A stretch of DNA of 5,231 nt, from contig DADN01000161.1 in the NCBI GenBank assembly GCA_002509665.1, positions 7,052 to 12,282 of the forward strand, in the 5' to 3' direction. The notes under the pieces were generated by a model that saw only the letters and a program-made list of their open reading frames with translations, searched no databases and had not been told where the DNA came from. This document shows, piece by piece, positions 1-5,231 of this stretch; positions within the stretch are counted from its first letter, which is position 1; each line of letters starts with the position of its first letter. The position numbers and the translations under genes were made by a program. This DNA comes from Methanobacterium sp. UBA8. GTDB taxonomy: Archaea > Methanobacteriota > Methanobacteria > Methanobacteriales > Methanobacteriaceae.

Positions 1-188
1 CATAAGGGATTGAAAGAAACTTATTTTTTGATTTTTCATGTAAATGGTTTTTAAGGTATATTATTTTAAAAATGTTCACTAAACTTCCTTAAATTTAGAG
101 TCATTTCATTTAAATTAAGTAGGCTAAAATAATCTATTTTTAATTGTTTTGTTTATTTAAATTAGTTTTAAATGAGATATAATGCCCC

Positions 189-200
189 GAAAGTACTTTC
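189..200. repeat. perfect 12-bp palindrome
   Basis: GAAAGTACTTTC reads identically on both strands. It sits in the only locally GC-richer patch of the upstream region, directly after CCCC. Such a dyad could be a site for a dimeric DNA-binding protein, but no gene start lies close by and I see no second copy in the window. The palindrome is seen directly; any function is a guess. Confidence 0.5.
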
Positions 201-265
201 ACAATCAATGGAAGATTTTTTACTCCTAAATCTTATTAATTTATTCTAAAAAATATACCTTCTCA

Positions 266-281
266 TATAAATGCATTTATA
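266..281. repeat. perfect 16-bp palindrome
   Basis: TATAAATGCATTTATA is a perfect dyad centred on TGCA. The half-motif ATAAATG is repeated directly 12 bp further on (267-273 and 279-285). It lies about 220 bp before the regulator start, further than expected for a core promoter element. AT-rich DNA makes such dyads fairly likely by chance, so no function is assigned. Confidence 0.45.
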
Positions 282-344
282 AATGAAGTTCCAAGATATT
301 TTTTTAAAAATAATTGAATTAGCACAAAGTATATATATCATATT

Positions 345-402
345 ATATCAATTATTTGATATCAAAAATTTGATATAGATTTTTGATATAAAAATTTGAT
401 AT
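345..402. repeat. TTTGATAT repeat cluster upstream of the regulator gene
   Basis: Four exact copies of TTTGATAT start at 355, 369, 382 and 395, a 13-14 bp period. AAAAATTTGATAT occurs twice, exactly 26 bp apart (364-376 and 390-402). The units also form inverted repeats: ATATCAA (345-351) with TTGATAT (356-362), ATATCAAA (359-366) with TTTGATAT (369-376), and ATATCAAAAAT (359-369) with ATTTTTGATAT (379-389). Repeated dyads of this kind, just upstream of a promoter, suggest several binding sites for a dimeric regulator, possibly the adjacent PadR protein. The repeats are directly visible; the binding role is inferred. Confidence 0.65.
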
Positions 403-428
403 TTATAACTGGCAAGTAACAGTTATAA
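403..428. promoter_or_regulatory. inverted-repeat operator candidate of the regulator gene
   Basis: TTATAACTG (403-411) and CAGTTATAA (420-428) are perfect 9-bp arms around an 8-bp spacer. Its core, AACTGGCAAGTAACAGTT (407-424), has a near copy in reverse orientation before the exporter gene (1180-1198). The element directly precedes a TTTAAA box (429-434), so a bound protein would compete with the basal factors. PadR-family operators are typically short dyads with a spacer of similar size. The likely ligand is therefore the PadR protein encoded just downstream, giving autorepression. The binding partner is inferred. Confidence 0.55.
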
Positions 429-436
429 TTTAAACT
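427..436 (+). promoter_or_regulatory. putative TATA box of the regulator gene
   Basis: AATTTAAACT contains a TTTAAA core resembling an archaeal TATA box. Transcription beginning about 25 bp downstream would give a leader of roughly 45 nt before the ATG at 503. TTTATAA within 402-408 is an alternative box. In this AT-rich setting the exact element cannot be fixed from sequence alone. Confidence 0.3.
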
Positions 437-488
437 TTAATGTGCGAAAGGAAAATAATTCAAAAAAAATTTCATAAATTTCATGAAA

Positions 489-495
489 AAGGAGG
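489..495 (+). promoter_or_regulatory. strong Shine-Dalgarno site of the regulator gene
   Basis: AAGGAGG lies 7 nt before the ATG at 503, an ideal match and spacing. This fixes the start at 503 rather than at the in-frame ATG at residue 9 (527), which has no such site. Confidence 0.85.
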
Positions 496-502
496 ATAAG
501 GA

Positions 503-985
503 ATGGCAGAAGTTGGGGGATTAAGAATGTGGATACTCCATGTAATAGGTGAATTTGGACCTAGTAATGGTGTAGAAATTATGGCCAATGTCCAAAAACA
601 TTATGATTTGCAGGTTCAATGGCAGCGTAAAGGTACCCATATACATCCACATCACGAAGGCAGTGTACAATCAAAAAGGCTCTTACCTGGTTCCGTATAT
701 CCAATGCTTAAAAAAATGACATCTGAAGGTCTAATAACCAAACAAGATGATGGAAAATATGATTTAACTAAAGAAGGGAAAATTATAGTAACTAATTTAT
801 TTGAACATTTTCAGCAGAGCAATGAATTGGATCAAGGAGTGCTTTCTGTAGGAAATTCATTAAAGGCAATGAACTGGCATGCGTCTTACATGGAAGAGCT
901 TGATAAAGAGGAAATAGCCCCTCATGAAGAAGCAATTGAATTACTCATTGAAAGACTTAAAAAAATAAAAGAATCTCTGAAATAA
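503..985 (+). CDS. PadR-family winged-helix transcriptional regulator with His-rich insertion
   Basis: This 160-residue cytoplasmic DNA-binding protein probably represses its own gene and the exporter gene downstream. Residues 5-30 (GLRMWILHVIGEFGPSNGVEIM) match the N-terminal PadR helices, normally ending in GYEI-like residues. Residues 60-72 (LLPGSVYPMLKKM) are the recognition helix, and GLI plus GKYDLTKEGK (76-93) form the wing with its conserved Y-LT--G pattern. Residues 128-160 are charged and helical, as expected for the C-terminal dimerisation helix. About 39 residues separate GVEI from PGSVYP, against roughly 22 in ordinary members. The extra segment holds WQRKGTHIHPHHEG (40-53), with four His in six residues, possibly a metal site. 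The start follows an excellent AAGGAGG. Family assignment is firm; the inducer is unknown. Confidence 0.9.
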   Translation: MAEVGGLRMWILHVIGEFGPSNGVEIMANVQKHYDLQVQWQRKGTHIHPHHEGSVQSKRLLPGSVYPMLKKMTSEGLITKQDDGKYDLTKEGKIIVTNLFEHFQQSNELDQGVLSVGNSLKAMNWHASYMEELDKEEIAPHEEAIELLIERLKKIKESLK

Positions 986-1006
986 CGAGATTATTATAAA
1001 AAAAAC

Positions 1007-1047
1007 CGCTTGAAAAGCGAATTTACTACTTAATTTTTAATTTTTAT
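1007..1047 (+). terminator. possible terminator after the regulator gene
   Basis: CGCTT (1007-1011) and AAGCG (1015-1019) form a small 5-bp hairpin with a GAA loop. Two T5 runs follow (1034-1038, 1041-1045). The stem is weak, but T-rich tracts alone suffice for many archaeal terminators. If real, the exporter gene is transcribed separately from its own promoter, which agrees with the control elements at 1178-1240. Confidence 0.4.
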
Positions 1048-1177
1048 AGCAGTTAGCGATAGCTCTCTTTAAATTTCAAATTAAGACCAACGGGAGTAAA
1101 ACAGGATAAATGAAACTAAAAATATAGATTCTGGATTGAATTAATAAAATGAGATCCTAAAAAATTATTGCTTATTT

Positions 1178-1200
1178 AAAACTAGTTGATTACCAGTTTT
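1178..1200. promoter_or_regulatory. operator candidate of the exporter gene, inverted copy of the regulator's operator
   Basis: AAAACT (1178-1183) and AGTTTT (1195-1200) are inverted arms. The reverse strand of 1180-1198 reads AACTGGTAATCAACTAGTT. It matches the dyad before the regulator (AACTGGCAAGTAACAGTT, 407-424) at 15 of its 18 bases with one single-base gap. A TTTAAA box (1175-1180) overlaps its left arm, so a bound protein would block the basal transcription factors. The most economical reading is that the neighbouring PadR protein binds both sites. The similarity is observed; the binding is inferred. Confidence 0.55.
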
Positions 1201-1240
1201 TTAATCAAAAATCTAAATTAATATTTAAATTTAATCAAAA
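1201..1240 (+). promoter_or_regulatory. promoter-proximal region of the exporter gene with 10-bp direct repeat
   Basis: TTAATCAAAA occurs exactly at 1201-1210 and 1231-1240, flanking TATTTAAAT (1222-1230), one of two TATA-box candidates. The other is TATTTAAAAC at 1173-1182, which would give a leader of about 50 nt. With the box at 1222 the leader would be under 12 nt, barely leaving the ribosome site in the message. ATCAAAAATC (1204-1213) is the exact reverse complement of GATTTTTGAT (378-387) in the regulator's control region. AATCAA (1203-1208) also pairs with TTGATT (1186-1191), inside the operator candidate. Confidence 0.35.
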
Positions 1241-1242
1241 TT

Positions 1243-1249
1243 AAGGTGA
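1243..1249 (+). promoter_or_regulatory. Shine-Dalgarno site of the exporter gene
   Basis: AAGGTGA lies 8 nt before the ATG at 1258 and matches the GGTGA part of the anti-Shine-Dalgarno complement. It supports that start codon. Confidence 0.7.
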
Positions 1250-1257
1250 ATTAACAT

Positions 1258-2721
1258 ATGGATACAGAAAATAATGTTTTAAAACGTTTTAAATTGATCA
1301 TATCTGGACTTATAATTAGTCTCTTAATTGTTTCATTAGATAGTACAATTACTACTACAGCTATGCCCCAAATTATTGCAAGTTTAGGTGGTTTGCAGTA
1401 CTATGTTTGGCCGGTTACAATTTACCTTACAGCTGTAATAATTTCTGCCATGCTTTCGGGTAAGCTGTCTGATTTTTATGGTAGTAAAAAAATATTGATA
1501 GGTGCATTACTTGTCTTTGTATTTGGTTCTGTTCTTTGTGGATTTTCACAGAATATGGCAGAACTTATACTATTTAGGGCACTGCAGGGATTAGGTGCCG
1601 GTATAATTGTGACTGTGCCAAAGAAAATTATTGCCGAGATGGTCCCACCCAGACAAAGAGGAAAATATATGGGTTTGTTTGGTATTGCAGGCGGTATTTC
1701 AACTGTAGTAGGTCCTACGCTGGGAGGTTTTATAACAGATTCACTCGGATGGCAGTGGATATTCTTTGTAAATGTCCCAATAGGAATTGTAGCATTAAGT
1801 TTAATTATTCCATATCTCCCCGAATTTGGAACAATTGTAAAAGAAAAAGTAATAGATTACCTGGGCATTATAACCTTTACAGGTGCTTTAACATCATTTT
1901 TAGTGGCTTTAACTTTCAGCCAGCAAAATACCGTTATTTCACAAGCATTACTGGATTCATTATGGATATTTGCAGTAATTATGCTTTCTGGATTCATATG
2001 TGCTGAAAGAAAAGCTAAAGAACCTGTAATGCCGTTAAATATGTTCAGAAACTCTGTATTTACTATTTCGACTGTTTCGGTGTTTTTGTTAGGTGCTGTA
2101 ACATTAGCAGGTACGGTTTACATTCCCCTTTTCTTACAATTAGTCCAGGGTCTAAGTCCTTCAGCTTCAGGGGCATATCTAACTCCATTGATGTTTACCA
2201 TGATCATAACTGCAATTTTATCAGGGCAGATAATCTCAAAAACAGGTACTTACAAAAAACTCGCCATCATCTCCTTTGCTATAGGCACTGCGGGTATGTT
2301 TTTACTTTCAACACTCACTCAAAACACTTCTAACCTGGAAATAATCATTTATGAAATTATCATAGGGATAAGTGCAGGTTTAGCAATGCCGCTGTTTACT
2401 GTTGCAGCTCAAAATTCAGTTGCAAAACGAGATTTAGGCGTTGTAACCTCATCATCAATGTATTTCGAACAACTTGGAAGTGTAATTGGTTTAGCCGTTT
2501 TAGGGACTGTTGTAAACATGACTTTGAACCTTAATTTACAAAATACCGCAGTACATGTTTCATCATCTTTACTCGTTACAGCTGTTCACAATGTATTCAT
2601 GATAGCAGCAGTACTGAATATAATTGGATTAGTGCTATGCTTTTTCCTGAAAGATATATACATGAGCGATGAAATGGAAGAGAAAGAAGCAGGCTGTGAA
2701 GATGCTCCTGAATATATTTAA
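1258..2721 (+). CDS. MFS drug:proton antiporter, DHA2 (EmrB/QacA) family, 14 membrane helices
   Basis: This 487-residue integral membrane protein probably exports toxic or amphiphilic compounds in exchange for protons. About 14 hydrophobic segments are visible, from 11-30 to 441-464. Family motifs include LDSTITTTAMPQI (27-39, with the helix-1 Asp28), motif A GKLSDFYGSKK (68-78), motif B LFRALQGLGAG (105-115) and motif C GISTVVGPTLGG (146-157). GWQWIFFVNVPIG (164-176) is characteristic of DHA2 members. Length is normal for the family. The segment FEQLGSVIG (403-411) has Glu404 where many relatives have Arg. The C-terminal tail (470-487) is short and acidic. The gene sits 272 bp after the PadR gene with operator-like elements between, as in known regulator/efflux pairs. 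The substrate cannot be read from sequence. Confidence 0.92.
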   Translation: MDTENNVLKRFKLIISGLIISLLIVSLDSTITTTAMPQIIASLGGLQYYVWPVTIYLTAVIISAMLSGKLSDFYGSKKILIGALLVFVFGSVLCGFSQNMAELILFRALQGLGAGIIVTVPKKIIAEMVPPRQRGKYMGLFGIAGGISTVVGPTLGGFITDSLGWQWIFFVNVPIGIVALSLIIPYLPEFGTIVKEKVIDYLGIITFTGALTSFLVALTFSQQNTVISQALLDSLWIFAVIMLSGFICAERKAKEPVMPLNMFRNSVFTISTVSVFLLGAVTLAGTVYIPLFLQLVQGLSPSASGAYLTPLMFTMIITAILSGQIISKTGTYKKLAIISFAIGTAGMFLLSTLTQNTSNLEIIIYEIIIGISAGLAMPLFTVAAQNSVAKRDLGVVTSSSMYFEQLGSVIGLAVLGTVVNMTLNLNLQNTAVHVSSSLLVTAVHNVFMIAAVLNIIGLVLCFFLKDIYMSDEMEEKEAGCEDAPEYI

Positions 2722-2746
2722 GACATCTAGATATTAGATTATAGGA

Positions 2747-2766
2747 GTAAAATATGTATTTTTTAC
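2747..2766 (+). terminator. possible terminator of the exporter gene
   Basis: GTAAAA (2747-2752) and TTTTAC (2761-2766) can form a 6-bp stem around an 8-nt loop, and a T6 run lies at 2759-2764. The stem is nearly all A-T, so the T-run may matter more than the hairpin, as in U-tract termination in archaea. Confidence 0.35.
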
Positions 2767-2784
2767 CTATTTACCAATTTATTT

Positions 2785-2814
2785 AAGTTAATCTAATAAT
2801 TATTAGATTAACTT
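2785..2814. terminator. perfect 30-bp palindrome between convergent genes, possible bidirectional terminator
   Basis: The arms AAGTTAATCTAATAA (2785-2799) and their exact complement (2800-2814) abut with no spacer. In RNA this would fold on either strand as a stem of about 12-13 bp with a short AU loop. It covers the last three codons (Lys-Leu-Ile) and the TAA stop of the minus-strand kinase and ends 64 bp after the exporter stop. Neither side has a long T-run directly after it, so this is not a textbook intrinsic terminator; a 3'-end stabiliser is possible. ATTAGATTA from its right half also occurs at 2733-2741. Confidence 0.5.
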
Positions 2815-5145
2815 CGCAGGGTTGATTGGAATGGTAAAATAAAATGTTGAACCTTTGTTGTATTCTGATTCAACCCAAATCCGCCCGCCGTGTTGTTCTA
2901 TAATTCGCTTGACTATAGCCAAACCAATTCCTGTGCCCTGATATTCTCCAATTGTGTGTAAACGTTTGAAAATTTCAAAAATACGTTCTGCATATTGTTT
3001 TTCTAAGCCTATTCCATTATCTTTAACTGAAAATACATATTCATCGTCTTCTTTTCGGGCTGAAATATGGATTTTAGGCTGTAAACCCTCTTTTCGAAAT
3101 TTTAGTGCGTTTCCAATAAAATTTTGAAACGCGCGCGAAATTTGATCCTTATTTGCAGTTATTGTTGGGAGCTTATCGTAAGTTACTTCCGCGCGGCATG
3201 TTTCAATTGAAGAATGAAGATTAATTAACGCACTATCAAGTGCTTCTTGGCTATTAAATTCAATAAATTCCCTTTTTTGCGTTCCAACCTGAGAATAATC
3301 AAGTAATCCCTGGATCATGTCCTTCATTCGCTGCGCACCGCTGGTTATATATTCAATGAACTCATCAGCATCATGGTCAAATTTTCCTTTATAACGCATT
3401 TTTAAGAGTCCTGCATAGTTGCCCATGGTACGTAATGGTTCCTGTAAATCATGGCTGGTAATGTAGGCAAAACTCCTCAATTCTTTATTGGAACGCTCTA
3501 ATTCATGTATTGTTTTCTTTAACTCTTTTTCCGCATTTTTACGTTTTGTAATATCGCGAAAAACAATCTGAACTGCAGATTTTCCATTGTAGGTTAAAGC
3601 TGTTATCATCACTTCTACATCTATAACTGTTCCGTCTAATTTTAAGAACTTTTCTTCATATAGAGGTTCGGATCCTCCTTCTTTATATAACCTCTTAATT
3701 CTCTTTTCTACAGCTTTTCTGTAATCTGGATGCACAAAATTAAGTATTGGCTTTCCAATCAGGTCTTCAGGATTTCCTCCTGCAATTTTTGCTGCAGAAT
3801 CATTGATGGCTACAACTATACCTTCACTGTGGATAGCCCATGCATCAAAAGATTCTCTGAGTAATTTACGGTATATTTCTTCACTTTCTTTCAGGGCAGA
3901 TTCCGCTTTTTTACGTTCGCTGATATCTCTAGAAACTGCAAGAACCGTATCTTTTCCTTTAAGCTTAAAAAAATGGGTTGCAACTTCAAAGGGCATTTGG
4001 GTCCCGTCTTTAGCTATCAGTACACTTTCATGTCGGGTATACCCTTTTTTTGACATTTCAGATCCTATTTCTACATCAGAAACAGGTATATTTGGGTGGA
4101 CTATGTCATAAGGAGTCATGTTCAAAAATTCTTCTTTACTGTAACCTAAAAGTTTAGTCCCCACGTCGTTTACTTCAATGAATTTTCCTATGGATCCATT
4201 TTTATTTACTTTAGATAATGTTATCATATCGTTTGCATTATTTACAATTCCACGAAACTTTTCTTCACTTTCACTTAATGCTTTATATGCCTCTTCCAGT
4301 TCCTTTGTACGTTCCTTTACTTTTTCTTCGAGATGATCATGTGCTTCTTTTAACTTCATTTCAGCTTTCTTACGTTTTGTAATGTCTCTAGTTACTCCCA
4401 ATACTTCCTTAACTTCCCCTTTTTCGTTTGTCAAGAATGTCGTCACCACTTCTGTAGGCACTGTGCTTCCATCTTTACAGATTTGATTTACTTCGTGAGT
4501 TTGAACCCTTGCGGATTCATCACCATTTTTAAAGGCATTTATACGGGAAGGTATGTTTTTTATAATGAATTGATAAGATTCAGGAGTTAAAACATCTTCC
4601 ATTGATTGTGAAAGCGCTTCTTGGGAACTGTAACCCCTCAGCTGGTGCACTGATGGGCTTACATAATTGAATTTTCTAGAATCAACGTTTAATATCCATA
4701 CAACATCACCCATATTCTCAGAAATTAGACGGTAGCGTTTTTCACTCTTTTTTAACTTTTTTTCTGTAATTTTATATTTGTTTATATCTTCAAAGAATGT
4801 GGAAAATTTTCCTCTTTCTGGAGAAGTAACTACAACTCGAAAATATTTGCCTGTTGGTTTAAAATAAGCTTCAAAATGCTCAGGTTTACCTGTCCTGGCG
4901 ACTTCAGAATAGATATCAATATACGGAACCTTATCCGTTTTATAAATTGCAGATGCTTTCTTTCCCAGAATCTCTTCTCTTTTAGATCCCGTTATATCCT
5001 CGTAAGCATGATTTACATCAATAATAATATAATCAACAGCCTTACTTGAGGAATCATACACTATCTCATGAATTGCAACTCCTTCGGGCATGTTTTCAAA
5101 TGCTTTAAGCCTATTTTCTATTAGAGATTCATAAGCTTTTTTCAT
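2803..5145 (-). CDS. soluble multi-PAS sensor histidine kinase
   Basis: This 780-residue protein senses a signal through PAS domains and autophosphorylates on histidine. It has no membrane segment, so it should be cytoplasmic. Domains in order: a divergent PAS (about 12-125), PAS/PAC 2 (135-258), a charged coiled coil (258-295), PAS/PAC 3 (295-412) and PAS/PAC 4 (422-535). PAS 2-4 end in RDITKRKKAE-like linkers (253-262, 406-415, 530-539). The HisKA domain follows, with H-box SHDLQEPLR and His565 as phospho-acceptor. The HATPase domain shows N-box NFIGNALKF (675-683), G1 DNGIG (709-713), F-box FEIFKRLH (723-730) and G2 GTGIGLAIVKR (737-747), all intact. No receiver domain or response regulator is nearby, so the partner is unknown. 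An in-frame TAA about 45 nt upstream, with no other start codon between, supports the chosen ATG, although its ribosome site is weak. Confidence 0.93.
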   Translation of the reverse strand: MKKAYESLIENRLKAFENMPEGVAIHEIVYDSSSKAVDYIIIDVNHAYEDITGSKREEILGKKASAIYKTDKVPYIDIYSEVARTGKPEHFEAYFKPTGKYFRVVVTSPERGKFSTFFEDINKYKITEKKLKKSEKRYRLISENMGDVVWILNVDSRKFNYVSPSVHQLRGYSSQEALSQSMEDVLTPESYQFIIKNIPSRINAFKNGDESARVQTHEVNQICKDGSTVPTEVVTTFLTNEKGEVKEVLGVTRDITKRKKAEMKLKEAHDHLEEKVKERTKELEEAYKALSESEEKFRGIVNNANDMITLSKVNKNGSIGKFIEVNDVGTKLLGYSKEEFLNMTPYDIVHPNIPVSDVEIGSEMSKKGYTRHESVLIAKDGTQMPFEVATHFFKLKGKDTVLAVSRDISERKKAESALKESEEIYRKLLRESFDAWAIHSEGIVVAINDSAAKIAGGNPEDLIGKPILNFVHPDYRKAVEKRIKRLYKEGGSEPLYEEKFLKLDGTVIDVEVMITALTYNGKSAVQIVFRDITKRKNAEKELKKTIHELERSNKELRSFAYITSHDLQEPLRTMGNYAGLLKMRYKGKFDHDADEFIEYITSGAQRMKDMIQGLLDYSQVGTQKREFIEFNSQEALDSALINLHSSIETCRAEVTYDKLPTITANKDQISRAFQNFIGNALKFRKEGLQPKIHISARKEDDEYVFSVKDNGIGLEKQYAERIFEIFKRLHTIGEYQGTGIGLAIVKRIIEQHGGRIWVESEYNKGSTFYFTIPINPAKLI

Positions 5146-5231
5146 TATTCCATCTTCACTAAGGCTGATTATTATTTTTTATTAAAAAAGATTAGTAGTA
5201 TTTTAATTTTAATTTAAAATAAATTTTACTA
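5146..5231 (-). promoter_or_regulatory. leader and putative promoter of the kinase gene
   Basis: The sequence before the kinase start is almost pure A/T, apart from GCC within CAGCCTTAG near 5160. TTTAAA at 5213-5218 is a plausible TATA core, which would give a leader of about 40-45 nt. There is no good Shine-Dalgarno sequence; GTGAAGATGGA just before the ATG is the nearest candidate. No copy of the AACTGG dyad is present, so the kinase gene does not appear to share control with the regulator/exporter pair. The window ends here. Confidence 0.3.

Larger units (their letters stand above)
1..344. other. AT-rich non-coding region
   Basis: I see no credible gene in this stretch on either strand. 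It is very AT-rich, with stop codons in all frames and no ribosome-binding site followed by a sustained reading frame. It contains two perfect palindromes, listed separately, and a short GC-richer island around 183-200. One frame is open from the left edge to a TAA at 52-54 (17 codons), too short to call as the tail of an upstream gene. The stretch is best read as distal upstream sequence of the regulator gene plus the end of an unseen neighbour's spacer. Confidence 0.6.

Noticed and set aside
1..54. 17 open codons running in from the left edge to TAA
   Set aside because: Too short to recognise and within AT-rich sequence; cannot be distinguished from a chance open stretch.
177..182. TATAAT resembling a bacterial -10 box
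   Set aside because: No matching -35 element at the right distance, no gene start follows within 300 bp, and such hexamers are expected by chance in this composition.
345..402. CRISPR-like interpretation of the TTTGATAT units
   Set aside because: The units are only 8 bp with 5-6 bp between them, and the spacers are themselves similar AT-rich sequence. This is far from CRISPR repeat/spacer geometry and no cas genes are present.
439..485. 15-codon minus-strand ORF starting near 485
   Set aside because: Very short, no ribosome site and no recognisable product; it overlaps the regulator's leader.
1046..1072. Hairpin around AGC-GATA-GCT after the regulator gene as a structured RNA
   Set aside because: Only a 3-bp stem can be formed; no riboswitch or other RNA pattern is recognisable.
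1749..2006. 85-codon plus-strand reading frame inside the exporter gene
   Set aside because: It overlaps the MFS gene entirely in another frame and its product has no recognisable domain. It has no dedicated ribosome site.
3803..4111. 102-codon plus-strand reading frame antisense to the kinase
   Set aside because: It lies opposite the PAS 3-4 coding sequence and its Ser/Leu-rich composition is typical of an antisense shadow. No start signal is visible.

Overview
This 5.2 kb window is AT-rich and has very AT-rich spacers. It holds three complete protein genes: a PadR-type regulator (plus strand), a 14-helix MFS drug exporter of the DHA2 (EmrB/QacA) type (plus strand) and a four-PAS soluble sensor histidine kinase (minus strand). 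I infer a methanogenic archaeon of the Methanobacteriales (Methanobacterium-like). The grounds are the AT-rich spacers with TTTAAA/TATA-type boxes and U-rich gene ends, ribosome sites AAGGAGG and AAGGTGA, and a soluble PAS kinase with the SHDLQEPLR H-box that is frequent in that group. No RNA gene or other clade marker is present, so a low-GC bacterium cannot be excluded.

Layout. Positions 1-502 are non-coding. They contain two perfect palindromes (189-200, 266-281), a cluster of four TTTGATAT units (345-402) and a 9-bp-arm inverted repeat (403-428) next to the putative promoter of the regulator gene (503-985). A 272-bp spacer follows, with a weak hairpin/T-tract, then a second control region before the exporter gene (1258-2721). 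The kinase gene (2803-5145) converges on the exporter; its last three codons and stop lie inside a perfect 30-bp palindrome (2785-2814). The kinase promoter region runs to the right edge.

How the genes may work together. PadR regulators commonly repress an adjacent drug-efflux gene and their own gene. The sequence supports this here: the inverted repeat before the regulator (AACTGG...AGTT, 407-424) recurs in reverse orientation before the exporter (1180-1198), and the 10-mer GATTTTTGAT (378-387) accompanies it as its reverse complement (1204-1213). I read this as a local regulator/exporter pair with shared operators. The regulator also carries an unusual His-rich insertion (HIHPHH) inside its winged-helix domain, which could be a metal- or ligand-sensing element. 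The kinase looks like a separate unit; no response regulator is visible.
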